A DNA stretch of 64,000 bases, taken from NCBI GenBank assembly GCA_947088865.1, contig CAMUHY010000006.1, positions 62,001 through 126,000 on the forward strand. The letters run 5' to 3'. Positions 1-9,137 of the stretch are shown in pieces (position 1 is the first letter of the stretch; every line of letters starts with the position of its first letter). Below the pieces are notes generated by a model. It had not been told where the DNA came from and did no database searches. It worked only from the letters and a program-made list of their open reading frames with translations. The position numbers and the translations under genes are program-made. Source of the DNA: an uncultured Eubacterium sp. Lineage in GTDB: Bacteria; Bacillota; Clostridia; Lachnospirales; Lachnospiraceae.

Positions 1-923
1 CAGGCATCGACCCCTATATATTCTTTATGAATATGCTTTTCATTGATAGCCTTTGTAACCAGACAGCCAAAAGGTCCTAACATATAACGACCAAGCTCTG
101 TATAGATGGCAATATCATTCATTCCCAAAGGTGTTAAGACTTCGTCATATACTCTGTGTACATTTTCACCGATAACAGCAATATCATTTGCTTTTTGTTC
201 TGGTTTATAAGGAATACCAATACCGCCTGAAAGATTGATAAAACGGATATCGGCTCCTGTTTTCTCAAAAAGTTCTACTGCCAATTCAAACAATATCTTA
301 GCAAGCGTTGGATAATATTCATTGGTTACGGTATTGCTGGCTAAAAAGGAATGAATGCCAAAATGTTTTACACCCTTTGATTTTAAAATCTTAAACGCTT
401 CTATAATCTGCTCATGGGTCATGCCATACTTGGCATCGCCCGGATTATCCATAACGGATGTTCCAAGTTTAAAATATCCGCCTGGATTGTATCGGCAGCT
501 TATCGTATCTGGCAACGAACCACCTAATGCCCGCTCTAAAACTTCAATATGTGTAATATCATCAAGATTGATAATCGCGCCTACTTTGTTGGCATACTGG
601 AATTCTTCTATCGGTGTATCATTGGAAGAAAACATCATTTCCTGTGGCTTATAATCCAACGCATGTCCCATCATCAGCTCCGTCATAGAAGCACAGTCCA
701 CACCACATCCATACTCTTTTAATATTTTTAATATAAATGGGTTTGGTGTTGCCTTAATAGCAAAATATTCTCTATATCCTTTATTCCATGAAAATGCTTC
801 CTTCAGACGCAAAACATTGTCAATAATTCCTTGTTCGTCATAGAGGTGATAAGGGGTAGGATAGGTCTTATCAATCTCTTGTAATTGCTCTAACGTCACA
901 AATGTCTTCTTTTTGTCCATCAT
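1..923 (-). CDS. lysA: Diaminopimelate decarboxylase, 3' end cut by window
   Basis: PLP-dependent fold-type III decarboxylase that converts meso-diaminopimelate to lysine, the last step of lysine synthesis. About 307 codons are visible; the C-terminal part lies beyond the left edge. The PLP lysine sits in an FAIKATPNP motif near residue 55, GIHSFLASN follows near residue 190, and the glycine-rich SGGIGIPY phosphate-binding motif is near residue 240. The start at 923 is an ATG-ATG pair behind a GAGGT ribosome site. The sequence agrees with the lysA branch better than with ornithine or arginine decarboxylases, although carboxynorspermidine decarboxylase is a related alternative. Confidence 0.85.
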   Translation of the reverse strand, partial: MMDKKKTFVTLEQLQEIDKTYPTPYHLYDEQGIIDNVLRLKEAFSWNKGYREYFAIKATPNPFILKILKEYGCGVDCASMTELMMGHALDYKPQEMMFSSNDTPIEEFQYANKVGAIINLDDITHIEVLERALGGSLPDTISCRYNPGGYFKLGTSVMDNPGDAKYGMTHEQIIEAFKILKSKGVKHFGIHSFLASNTVTNEYYPTLAKILFELAVELFEKTGADIRFINLSGGIGIPYKPEQKANDIAVIGENVHRVYDEVLTPLGMNDIAIYTELGRYMLGPFGCLVTKAINEKHIHKEYIGVDA

Positions 924-994
924 TCAACCTCATTTCTGTTCTTTTACATATCTTAACAAATCGTAGCCCACATGCCTTATTTTGTCAAGAAATA

Positions 995-1384
995 TTATTG
1001 CAGCATATCTTCCAAAAATTTAGCGGCATCACGGACACAATCTTCACAGCTTCTAAGCATAACGCCTGTATCAATACCTTTTAACGTCTTGCAAGTCACG
1101 GTCTGATTGCTCTGTTTAAAATTGTTTACAATGTATTTTGCTGCCTGCATGGCTTTGCCGCGTCCTGCTTCTTTGTTGGCAAGCCCAACTACTGTACAGG
1201 CTCCTGTAATTGCCCCGCAAGTTCCCTCTAGCGTTCCGCCTATGCCTGTTCCTAAAGATTGTGTGATTGCAGCCATTGTAGCCTCGTCTAAACCTGCATA
1301 ATCACAATACGTACAGGCTACTGCCTGCGCACAATTCATTCCTTTTTTCTTTTTATCAACTGCCAGTTCTACTCTTGAATCCAT
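995..1384 (-). CDS. C_GCAxxG_C_C family cysteine protein
   Basis: Small cysteine-rich protein (about 129 aa) of the family named for its C-GCAxxG-C-C pattern, thought to be redox or metal related but of unknown reaction. Visible cysteine motifs are NCAQAVACTYC near residues 17-27, TCGAITGAC near 55-63, a TCK cysteine near 97, and SCEDC near 112-116. The family usually carries this N-terminal pair plus a C-terminal cysteine pair, as here. I chose the internal ATG at 1384 because a GAGG ribosome site lies 6 nt upstream; an earlier in-frame ATG lies inside that site. It is 71 nt downstream of lysA on the same strand, in the order of transcription before lysA's neighbour changes. Confidence 0.75.
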   Translation of the reverse strand: MDSRVELAVDKKKKGMNCAQAVACTYCDYAGLDEATMAAITQSLGTGIGGTLEGTCGAITGACTVVGLANKEAGRGKAMQAAKYIVNNFKQSNQTVTCKTLKGIDTGVMLRSCEDCVRDAAKFLEDMLQ

Positions 1385-1521
1385 CTCAATCCTCATTTCT
1401 TTTTATATCTTTTACTTATTCACCTTTTTGCACGGTTCTAAATCCATTCCATTATACTAAAACCTCCCTGCATTTTCAATGAAATACCAATAAAGTCCTA
1501 AATGGAATTTATAACTTCTTA

Positions 1522-1582
1522 CAAAAAAACAGATATATTCCAGTTGAAATTCACCTTTCACGCTGAAATATATCTGTTTTTT
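1522..1582 (-). terminator. Intrinsic terminator after the LRR gene
   Basis: Inverted repeat with AACAGATATATTCCAG on the left and CTGAAATATATCTGTTTT on the right, flanked by a T tract on the minus strand. It closes the transcript that runs from the Nudix gene through the leucine-rich-repeat gene. A T tract is also present on the plus strand, so it could act in both directions. Confidence 0.7.
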
Positions 1583-1596
1583 ATGCACAACCATAC

Positions 1597-1914
1597 TTAT
1601 TGCATATTAGGACAGCCCACAAATGCCGTAGCCTCCACTTCCACATTGTCTGAATAGTCTACTTTTCTTAAATTGGTGCAGTCCGCAAATGCTTTTGTAC
1701 CTATTTTTTTAAGTGAATTTGGACAAACAACTTCCTGAAGATTGGTACAGTTTTCAAATGCGTGATTTCCTATCTCCTCCACACCTTCCGGCAATTCTAC
1801 TTTAATGATATCGTTTCTTTCTGCAAATAAATCCTCTGTTATTTTTGTAAAGTCACTCATATCAATCTCTTTAAATGTCTTGTTGTATAAATATACTTTT
1901 ATTCGGTCTTTCAT
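1597..1914 (-). CDS. Small BspA-type leucine-rich-repeat protein
   Basis: Protein of 105 aa made almost wholly of BspA-like (LRR_5) repeats: successive units of the type EIGNHAFENCTNLQEV, KIGTKAFADCTNLRKV and ATAFVGCPNMQ from about residue 47 to the end. The N-terminal 40 residues (YLYNKTFKEIDMSDF) look like a short beta-rich cap. There is no signal peptide or membrane segment, so it is probably cytosolic and may be a protein-binding module. GGAGGGGTGAT precedes the ATG, and the gene starts 13 nt after the lytic transglycosylase, so the two are likely co-transcribed. Much shorter than typical BspA surface proteins. Confidence 0.7.
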   Translation of the reverse strand: MKDRIKVYLYNKTFKEIDMSDFTKITEDLFAERNDIIKVELPEGVEEIGNHAFENCTNLQEVVCPNSLKKIGTKAFADCTNLRKVDYSDNVEVEATAFVGCPNMQ

Positions 1915-1927
1915 ATCACCCCTCCAT

Positions 1928-2797
1928 TCATAATTCTTTAATTTTTGAAATCAGTGAATTGACAAGTGAAGCCTGTGCCTCATATAAATCATATGGACTG
2001 TTGCTTCGCACAGTATTCTCTGATTGTTGTACAGCATGAAGCCATGCCGCATTTATTAAATTAATGTTGGGGTTCTTCAATATATCTTCACCATCAACAT
2101 TTAATTCCTCAAGTACAGACTTGCTGTGATTATCGAACGTTCTCTTAATAAGATATTTATTGCCGTCCGGCAAATCTGCCGACTTGCTTTGTATTTTTGT
2201 AACACTTGCCGCTGGGAAAGCGCTGTATGAGACAACGCCCATATCTGCATTGGATAAATTGGTCTTTGTACTTCCATCAATAGTCCATGAATCCCCCTCC
2301 AATGCACCGCCTAATAAATCATTAATTTTATGTATGTAATTGATGGTTTCATCATATGGCGGAACACCCCCATATTTCTGCACGGAACCACAACCTGCAT
2401 TATAGCCTGCCAACGCTAAAGATACATTGCCATTATAGTCCTCTAACAGCCATGACAATAGCTTTGCGCCTCCAGTAATACTCTGCCTTGCATCGTAAGG
2501 ATTGGTCACACCATAGCTTTGTGCCGTTGCAGGCATAAGCTGCATAATGCCCATCGCACCGCACCATGACGTCGCATTGGGGTCCATTCCAGACTCCGCC
2601 TGCGCAACCGCCTTTAAAAGATTGACGTCAACACCATATTCATTTGACACGTCTTGAAAGATACTCTCTAAATCATCATCAATCATACGGTTAAACATTT
2701 CATCAAACTTTAAATTCTTTGTACCGACAGCATTGTTATAATTATCTACGCGGTAAATATTGCCGTCAAGTATACCATAAATACTATATAAATCCAT
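1928..2797 (-). CDS. Lytic transglycosylase, SLT domain
   Basis: Soluble lytic transglycosylase-like enzyme (289 aa) that would cleave the MurNAc-GlcNAc bond of peptidoglycan. The catalytic glutamate lies in AQAESGMDPNATS near residue 66, followed by the family motifs GAMGIMQLMPATA and LAGYNAG, all within about residues 45-160. The remaining C-terminal 130 residues match nothing I recognise. No clear signal peptide is seen, so it may be exported by another route or act in the flagellar/cell-wall context. The start is the ATG that overlaps the Nudix stop codon in TAATG, with AAGG about 9 nt upstream. Confidence 0.85.
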   Translation of the reverse strand: MDLYSIYGILDGNIYRVDNYNNAVGTKNLKFDEMFNRMIDDDLESIFQDVSNEYGVDVNLLKAVAQAESGMDPNATSWCGAMGIMQLMPATAQSYGVTNPYDARQSITGGAKLLSWLLEDYNGNVSLALAGYNAGCGSVQKYGGVPPYDETINYIHKINDLLGGALEGDSWTIDGSTKTNLSNADMGVVSYSAFPAASVTKIQSKSADLPDGNKYLIKRTFDNHSKSVLEELNVDGEDILKNPNINLINAAWLHAVQQSENTVRSNSPYDLYEAQASLVNSLISKIKEL

Positions 2798-3231
2798 TAC
2801 CAAACACCTTGTCTTTTCATATTAATGTATACCTCATATGCCTTCTCAAGAATTTGTTTTTCATTTGGAAAGCGCAAGAGATGATAAGCCTCATGGTATT
2901 TATAAAACCCTGAGTCTTCAAAAAATTCTTCCCTTTGGGGCTTATTATAATAGCTATTCGCCTGCATTAAAAACCAATTAACTTTTTTATAAACTGTATC
3001 CTTTGCTGTGCTGAATGTATACTGAGTAGTATCAATAAACTGTTTAATAACTGCGTTTGAACCGCCTTCCTCTCGGACCTCTCTTATAGCAGTATCCTCA
3101 AAGGATTCGTTTGCCTCAACCGTCCCCTTAGGTAGAACCCAGCCTTCATACTTATTCCTGTACTTTTTATATAACACAAGTACCTTCCCTCTATATATTA
3201 CCACACCGCCACAGCTTGTTGCCTCTATCAT
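2797..3231 (-). CDS. Nudix hydrolase
   Basis: Protein of 144 aa with a complete Nudix box: Gly, five residues, Glu, seven residues, then REVREEGG (about residues 36-58), the pattern that binds the catalytic metal. Nudix enzymes hydrolyse nucleoside diphosphates linked to another group; the substrate cannot be read from the sequence. A GGAGG site precedes the ATG. Translationally coupled to the downstream lytic transglycosylase through a TAATG overlap. Confidence 0.85.
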   Translation of the reverse strand: MIEATSCGGVVIYRGKVLVLYKKYRNKYEGWVLPKGTVEANESFEDTAIREVREEGGSNAVIKQFIDTTQYTFSTAKDTVYKKVNWFLMQANSYYNKPQREEFFEDSGFYKYHEAYHLLRFPNEKQILEKAYEVYINMKRQGVW

Positions 3232-3298
3232 TGTAATTCCTCCGGTTCATGTAGCGTGTTCTTTCTTAAAAACATTATACAACCCTGTATGAAGTTAA

Positions 3299-4771
3299 TC
3301 AACCAAAAAATGAATCCAATACATTTTTTGCTACCTGCTGCGCATTAGCAACTTTCGTATATCCGCCTTCCAATATCACACATATAGATATTTGAGGATT
3401 GTCATATGGTGCAAATCCAACAAACCAAGAATGGGCATTATCACTGCTGTCATACTGGGCAGTCCCTGTTTTTCCGGCAGCCTCATACGATGCATTCCTA
3501 AAGAGATTGCCTGTTCCCTGCATAACAACGCTTCTGCATAAATCTGATATGGTTGATGCCTCATCCGCTGTACATATCTGCGCTCTAACTTCCGGTTGTA
3601 TCTTTTTTAATACCGTTTTTTCACTTGTCTGTATGGTGTCTACAAGATAAGGTTTCATCATAACACCCTCATTTGCAATAGCTGATATAATCATCAAATT
3701 GTGTATTGGCGATATCATGGTTTTTCCTTGTCCAATAGAAGTCTCCTGAACTAAACTTATCCCTGAATTTGCATCCAAATCAAAGCTGCTGTCGCTTGTA
3801 TCCATCCCAATTTTAAGGCTTTGATTAAACAGGCTGTTCTCACAAGTCTCCCTAAATTTTTGTAAATCCAATTGACATCCAATTGTAGAAAAGGCTGAAT
3901 TACAAGAATTTGAAAAAGCATCGATAAGATTCTCAAAACCATGCGCCGTTTGGTCAAAACATGGAATTGTTGTACCTCCCTGCACATATGCACTCCCATC
4001 ACATTCATAAGAAAAACTGCCATACGCACTATTTTCTCTTATATATTCCAAAGCAGTCATCACTTTAAATGTTGAACCTGGCGCATATAAACCTTTTGTT
4101 GCCCGATTTAGCAATACGGAATCTGAACTGTCATACGACAGCCACTCTTCATATTTCTGGGCTGCATCGTTTGGGTTGTAATCCGGTTTTGACACCATTG
4201 CAAGAATTTTCCCACTGGAAGGCTCCATCGCAATCACTGCGCCTTTATTTTCTCCCAATGCCTGATATGCCGCTTCTTGCAAACTTGGAATCAATGTTGT
4301 TACACAATCATTGCCTCTGGATTTCTTTCCTTGCAAATCAGCACCCAACTCTTTTATTATATTCCCGTCCGTTGATAATAATTCAAAATTTGCAATTCCT
4401 TCAATTCCTGTCTTTTCACTTTTTAACCCAACAACATGACAGTACATATTGGAAAATGGATAATGCCGATATTCTTCACCATCTTCGTTTATCTGTGTGC
4501 TTGCAAGCACAGTACCATCGCTGGCTAGGATATCGCCTCTCACCACTTTATCCTGCTGTGTATCAATCATCTTATTATAAGGATTATTAATAATTTTAGG
4601 AGCTACAACCACATTAAAATATACCAAATATACAGCCATAGTCAAGAATAATCCAATAAAAACAAAAGAAATTACATTGGTTTCATGATTTCTTAAACTT
4701 TTTCTTCGCTTTTCATAGATATCACGGCTTTTTTTATTTTTTGTTTTTTTTGCTCTTCCCTGCTGATTCAT
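3299..4771 (-). CDS. Class B penicillin-binding protein (SEDS partner)
   Basis: Transpeptidase of 490 aa that cross-links peptidoglycan. One membrane helix lies at about residues 33-52. A short dimerisation region follows, then the transpeptidase domain with all three active-site motifs: STFK (catalytic Ser, near 238), SNS (SxN, near 290) and KTGTA (near 433). Size and neighbour fit the PbpA class paired with RodA/FtsW proteins. The gene starts inside the end of the upstream SEDS gene (38-bp overlap), and AAGGTG is a suitable ribosome site. The pair probably forms one glycosyltransferase-transpeptidase complex for elongation, division or sporulation; which one cannot be decided here. Confidence 0.9.
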   Translation of the reverse strand: MNQQGRAKKTKNKKSRDIYEKRRKSLRNHETNVISFVFIGLFLTMAVYLVYFNVVVAPKIINNPYNKMIDTQQDKVVRGDILASDGTVLASTQINEDGEEYRHYPFSNMYCHVVGLKSEKTGIEGIANFELLSTDGNIIKELGADLQGKKSRGNDCVTTLIPSLQEAAYQALGENKGAVIAMEPSSGKILAMVSKPDYNPNDAAQKYEEWLSYDSSDSVLLNRATKGLYAPGSTFKVMTALEYIRENSAYGSFSYECDGSAYVQGGTTIPCFDQTAHGFENLIDAFSNSCNSAFSTIGCQLDLQKFRETCENSLFNQSLKIGMDTSDSSFDLDANSGISLVQETSIGQGKTMISPIHNLMIISAIANEGVMMKPYLVDTIQTSEKTVLKKIQPEVRAQICTADEASTISDLCRSVVMQGTGNLFRNASYEAAGKTGTAQYDSSDNAHSWFVGFAPYDNPQISICVILEGGYTKVANAQQVAKNVLDSFFG

Positions 4772-6080
4772 TCAATTCACCTTCATCTTGCCTCATATTG
4801 TACATGCCATTAATCAATGCAAACATGATAAGAGAACTTACCATCGAACTGCCTCCATAACTGACAAACGGCATTGTCACACCAGTCATCGGTATCATCT
4901 TCATGGCACCGCCAACCGTCAAAAACACCTGAAATCCATATGTCACACCTAATCCTACCGCCACAAGTCTATAAAATAACGTTTTACATCTTGAAGCAAT
5001 ATTCATCATCAGAATAAGATTATTTAAACAAATCAAAATTAATGCCACAGCAAAGATAATGCCAAACTCTTCCGTTATAGCAGAAAACATAAAATCTTTT
5101 TCCACGACTGGAATTTTTCCAGGCAGACCTTGTGCCAGCCCATATCCAAACCATGACCCCATACCGATTGCAAACAGCGACTGACAAATCTGATATCCTG
5201 TCGTATCTATCGTTGTCCATGGGTCCCTCCAAATCGTCACTCTCTGTTTGACATGACCAAACACAAAATAAGCCAAAACAGCAGCGGCGATTCCTGCTAT
5301 AAGACCTGTAACACACAATCCTATCTTCTTTGTAGCGACATACAACATCATAATATATACAACAAAGAATATTAACGCTGCCCCTAAATCTTTGGATACA
5401 ACCAATACAACAACATGCACAACGGCTACAACAGTAACAATAATAATCTGTTTGATACTCGTTGTTTTATTAAACATAGCAGCCACAAACATGACAAACA
5501 AAATTTTAGCAAACTCACTAGGCTGAATGGATACAGGCCCCAACGAAAGCACCAGATTAGCTCCATAGACAGCGCTGCCAAATAGTACTGCCACCAACAC
5601 ACCTAAACTGACAACACCATATACCCACCCAATATTTTTAAGACACCGCACTTTTTTTAAAATCCATGGAACAAAAAATGTTACAATGGTTCCTGCTATG
5701 GCAATAACAAACTGTTTGATGGCTTTATCATAATTAAGACGCGCCAGCATAACAAATCCAACAGACAACAGCATACACATATTGTTTACTAACAGTCTGG
5801 AAGCTTTGGGATACAGCACATCATAAACAACAATAATCACAAACAAGTAAATAAATTGGGCAAAGTAAAAAATTAAATATTTAATATCTTCATCATTTAG
5901 TTGATAAAGCAGCAAAAATCCTAACAAATGCGACAGAAACATCAATATGTTTTGGAATATATATATTTTTTTCCTTATATTTTCATTTTGAGACGATGCT
6001 CCATAATAACTGGCAGCAACATAAAAAGCAATAAAAAAGGCAAATATATACTTTGCAAGCTCAATAAATACTACTCTCAT
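4734..6080 (-). CDS. FtsW/RodA/SpoVE family SEDS glycosyltransferase
   Basis: Polytopic membrane protein of 448 aa with about ten hydrophobic helices. It should polymerise lipid II into glycan strands. Typical SEDS signatures are SIQPSEFAKILFVMF (around residue 187), GLPGKIPVVEKDFMFSAI (around 320), and a C-terminal TGVTMPFVSYGGSSM. The C-terminus is Lys-rich and overlaps the PBP gene. GAGGAAGATA precedes the ATG. Located downstream of the U32 gene, likely on the transcript that begins at the zapA promoter. Confidence 0.9.
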   Translation of the reverse strand: MRVVFIELAKYIFAFFIAFYVAASYYGASSQNENIRKKIYIFQNILMFLSHLLGFLLLYQLNDEDIKYLIFYFAQFIYLFVIIVVYDVLYPKASRLLVNNMCMLLSVGFVMLARLNYDKAIKQFVIAIAGTIVTFFVPWILKKVRCLKNIGWVYGVVSLGVLVAVLFGSAVYGANLVLSLGPVSIQPSEFAKILFVMFVAAMFNKTTSIKQIIIVTVVAVVHVVVLVVSKDLGAALIFFVVYIMMLYVATKKIGLCVTGLIAGIAAAVLAYFVFGHVKQRVTIWRDPWTTIDTTGYQICQSLFAIGMGSWFGYGLAQGLPGKIPVVEKDFMFSAITEEFGIIFAVALILICLNNLILMMNIASRCKTLFYRLVAVGLGVTYGFQVFLTVGGAMKMIPMTGVTMPFVSYGGSSMVSSLIMFALINGMYNMRQDEGELNESAGKSKKNKK

Positions 6081-6111
6081 TATCTTCCTCTAATAAAATG
6101 CTTTGATTTTT

Positions 6112-8550
6112 CTAATCAACTTTATTTATAAAATGTCCTGTCCATTTTATATCATCACAATTTATTTCATTTTTATTCAATATCCATTTTAAGAATCTAT
6201 TATAAGAATCTCTGTCCATACATACCTCTGGCATATCATAGCGTATAAAATCAGGCTTTATCTTCTCTATTTTATCAAAATGACTGGTTAAATCAAGAAT
6301 CTTAGGACTCCATATAATATTATAACATTCCTTACATCTGCATGATACAGGCATATTTTTATTGAGATAAACCGTTTTGCTGCCGCCGTCACATGTATCA
6401 TATGTCTTTTTCACACACTGCTTAGAAACCATAACTGGAATCCTTCCATAAACGATACATTCGACAGGAACACGCCAATCAACGGCTGCTATCTCATTTA
6501 CATTTAATTCATAGGGAAATGCTATTCGTTCAAGCTGTAATCCGCTCTCTGAAACGATTTTTATAAACTGTAACACAGCCTCACTGTTCCAACAATACAA
6601 ATTTGCATCCAATCTTACTTTTATAGGCAAATCCATCTTTTTTGCTATTTCAGACAATAATCCTATCTGTTCAACATTTCGGACAACAAAGGTATCTATA
6701 TGATGTTTACATGCTGTTTCTATCAATACTTTATACGAACAAAGCTGCTCTTGTGTTATCATATAAGAAAGCGCTATTGCTACCGTCCTGCCCTCTACCT
6801 TAAATTGGTCTATCACTTCCCAGCCTTTATCCGTATCGCAAATGCTGTAATCCATATAAACCTCTTGAAAATAGACCGCTTTATCTACGTTTAAAATAGA
6901 ATCACAAGCTATTATATTAGGCGCGCTGATTACATGGCAAAAATGGTCTTTATCCTCACAAGCTAAAAACAATGCGTTCGACTTGCCACTGGATTTTATC
7001 TTTGGCTCTTTAAAAAAACGCTGCTTTTCTCCAATAATAACATTACATAACGCTTTAATACCACGACGCCTTATATCATTAAGCTGACTTGATGGTATAA
7101 ACACATCACCCTTTATTACAATTTTTATATCGCCTGCAATAAAGGGGGAATCTCCCAATTTCATCAATTTTTCTGTACATGTTTTTTCATCGGATATATT
7201 TTTTAACGCTTTTTCTATTATATCGCCAGTTACATAGACGGTCTGTCCTAACGCGGAAAGTTCAAGCGTCAATGTAGCGCCACACTCTGCAAACAATGTC
7301 ATATCAACCTTTGCTTTTGCACCAGAGGCCTTTTTTACATACTGCTGCTCTACATCACTGGCAATCACTGCATTTTTTGTTCTGTAAAGCACACGCCCCT
7401 TAAACAGAGGATACTTTTTAGGCAAGTTGACAACAAAGGTATCGTTTTTATGGACATCTTCTCCGCTTGAAAAGGAAAAATCCGAATCAATCTCAAATAC
7501 ATCTTGTTTATGAATGGCTCTTAAAGCCTGAAACGTCACTCGCCCATTGATATTTTCTTTTACCTTTAACGCTTTCGTCCCCATATGATTTGGTCTTGTA
7601 ACCGACATCATATCCTTACCTTTTATCGTATTATAATATCCTGTTGTAAATGCGCCCCGATTATAAATATCCATAAGATAATTGATATCTTCCTGCGATA
7701 CTTTATACCCAGACCTGCCATTACTTAAATACATATCTGCATATTTTCTATACATAGCAGTAACACCCGCAGCATATGTAACATTTTTCATACGACCTTC
7801 AATCTTAAGGGCATACACTCCTGCTTCTATAATATCCGGCAGTATCGTTAATGTACATATATCTTTTGGACTGAGCGCATACGCATGTTCTTTATCATTT
7901 ATGATTTTATGCCTATCATTGGCAATACGCTCTGATACCTCATAATCCAGCCGGCATGGCTGCGCGCATCTTCCTCTGTTTCCGCTTCTTGTGCCATTCA
8001 TACTGCTCAGTAGACACTGCCCTGAATAACAGTAACACAATGCGCCATGCACAAAACTTTCTATCTCAATATCACACGATTGATGAATGGAGGCAATCTC
8101 AGACAACGTAAGCTCTCTTGCTAGGACAACACGAGATGCTCCCATATTCTTTAACAGTTTTGCGCCATAGCTTCCTGTAATAGTCATCTGTGTGCTAGCA
8201 TGTATAGGCATATCTGGAAAATAATCGTGTATTTTCTTAAATACACCCATATCTTGAACAATCACGGCATCCAGTCCCGCTTTATAGTAAGGCATCATAT
8301 AATCCAGCAACTGTCCCTCAAGCTCGTGATTTTTTAAGAGTGTATTTACTGTTAAATAAATGGATTTTCCTCTTAAATGAGCATATTCAATTGCTTCAAT
8401 CACCTGCTGTTCATTTAGATTTCCTGCAAATGCTCTGGCTCCAAATAAATTCCCACCAAGATATACGGCGTCGGCGCCTGCATTGATAACCGCTTTGCAT
8501 ATATCCAACGAACCCGCAGGCGCAAGTATTTCTACCTTATTATCTCTCAT
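6112..8550 (-). CDS. U32 family peptidase-like protein with DUF3656 (RlhA/TrhP type)
   Basis: Protein of 812 aa. The N-terminal U32 domain begins VEILAPAGSLDICKAVI and contains ADAVYLGG, HASTQMT and the cysteine-rich SFVHGALCYCYSGQCLLSS region (about residues 165-185) ending in GRCAQPCR; these Cys probably bind an Fe-S cluster. The rest, through CKECYNIIW near residue 765, matches the long DUF3656-containing form. Family members called RlhA and TrhP make hydroxycytidine in 23S rRNA or hydroxyuridine in tRNA, so an RNA hydroxylation role is more likely than proteolysis; the exact target is inference. It starts 2 nt after zapA. Confidence 0.8.
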   Translation of the reverse strand: MRDNKVEILAPAGSLDICKAVINAGADAVYLGGNLFGARAFAGNLNEQQVIEAIEYAHLRGKSIYLTVNTLLKNHELEGQLLDYMMPYYKAGLDAVIVQDMGVFKKIHDYFPDMPIHASTQMTITGSYGAKLLKNMGASRVVLARELTLSEIASIHQSCDIEIESFVHGALCYCYSGQCLLSSMNGTRSGNRGRCAQPCRLDYEVSERIANDRHKIINDKEHAYALSPKDICTLTILPDIIEAGVYALKIEGRMKNVTYAAGVTAMYRKYADMYLSNGRSGYKVSQEDINYLMDIYNRGAFTTGYYNTIKGKDMMSVTRPNHMGTKALKVKENINGRVTFQALRAIHKQDVFEIDSDFSFSSGEDVHKNDTFVVNLPKKYPLFKGRVLYRTKNAVIASDVEQQYVKKASGAKAKVDMTLFAECGATLTLELSALGQTVYVTGDIIEKALKNISDEKTCTEKLMKLGDSPFIAGDIKIVIKGDVFIPSSQLNDIRRRGIKALCNVIIGEKQRFFKEPKIKSSGKSNALFLACEDKDHFCHVISAPNIIACDSILNVDKAVYFQEVYMDYSICDTDKGWEVIDQFKVEGRTVAIALSYMITQEQLCSYKVLIETACKHHIDTFVVRNVEQIGLLSEIAKKMDLPIKVRLDANLYCWNSEAVLQFIKIVSESGLQLERIAFPYELNVNEIAAVDWRVPVECIVYGRIPVMVSKQCVKKTYDTCDGGSKTVYLNKNMPVSCRCKECYNIIWSPKILDLTSHFDKIEKIKPDFIRYDMPEVCMDRDSYNRFLKWILNKNEINCDDIKWTGHFINKVD

Positions 8551-8552
8551 TT

Positions 8553-8987
8553 TTAGCCCTCATTATAATTCTTTGTTCGTTTTCTTATATCTTCCACGTT
8601 CCGATTAAATCGTTCATCCACCGTCTTATTGACTTTTGAAAGCTCTTTTTTTAACGCCTCTATCTCTTTAGCCTGTGAATCTAATTTAATATTGGCTGAT
8701 ATCAACTCGTGCTTTAAATTGTAGATTTCTTGGTCTTTTTTCTCTATTTCTTCCGATATGTCATCACACATAGCCTTCGCCTTAAAATAATCATCGGCAA
8801 GATTTAAGTACATAAGATTTGTGACAACATCAAAACCAAGCCTTGTCATTCCTCTTCCTTCGACAATTTCCTGCATTTTATCGTTAATGTACTCCGCAAG
8901 TTTTGTAAGATATTCTTTGCTCTCGTATCCGCTTATCTTAAATACTTTACCACCAATCGTTACTTCCGATGTATTTACTGATGCCAT
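8553..8987 (-). CDS. zapA: Cell division protein ZapA-like
   Basis: Protein of 144 aa. Residues 1-75 fit the ZapA fold, which bundles FtsZ filaments (VTIGGKVFKISGYES, YLTKLAEYINDKM, LMYLNLADDYFKA). Residues 80-135 form a long Lys/Glu-rich coiled coil. I took the ATG at 8987 (MASVNTSE) because ZapA proteins begin with this strand; the longer in-frame reading upstream adds a hydrophobic stretch that is probably untranslated leader. The gene is the first of a likely operon with the U32, SEDS and PBP genes. Confidence 0.8.
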   Translation of the reverse strand: MASVNTSEVTIGGKVFKISGYESKEYLTKLAEYINDKMQEIVEGRGMTRLGFDVVTNLMYLNLADDYFKAKAMCDDISEEIEKKDQEIYNLKHELISANIKLDSQAKEIEALKKELSKVNKTVDERFNRNVEDIRKRTKNYNEG

Positions 8988-9092
8988 ATGTACCACCACT
9001 CTACCCTTCCCAAACAAGAACCTTGTTATAAAAAGTAACAATGTCTTTGCCAATAACAATTATCTTGTTTTACAAGTCATCTGCTTATTGCT

Positions 9093-9121
9093 ATTATACA
9101 ACAGCATTGTATATGTGTCAA
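9093..9121 (-). promoter_or_regulatory. Sigma-A type promoter for zapA operon
   Basis: On the minus strand TTGACA and TATAAT are separated by exactly 17 nt, a full consensus pair, about 105 nt upstream of the zapA ATG. It should drive zapA-U32-SEDS-PBP. Confidence 0.8.
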
Positions 9122-9137
9122 AAAATAGATAATTCCC

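Noticed and set aside
4069-4590. Long plus-strand open frame inside the PBP gene.
   Set aside because: It lies wholly in the reverse complement of a gene with all PBP motifs, has no ribosome site and no recognisable protein features.
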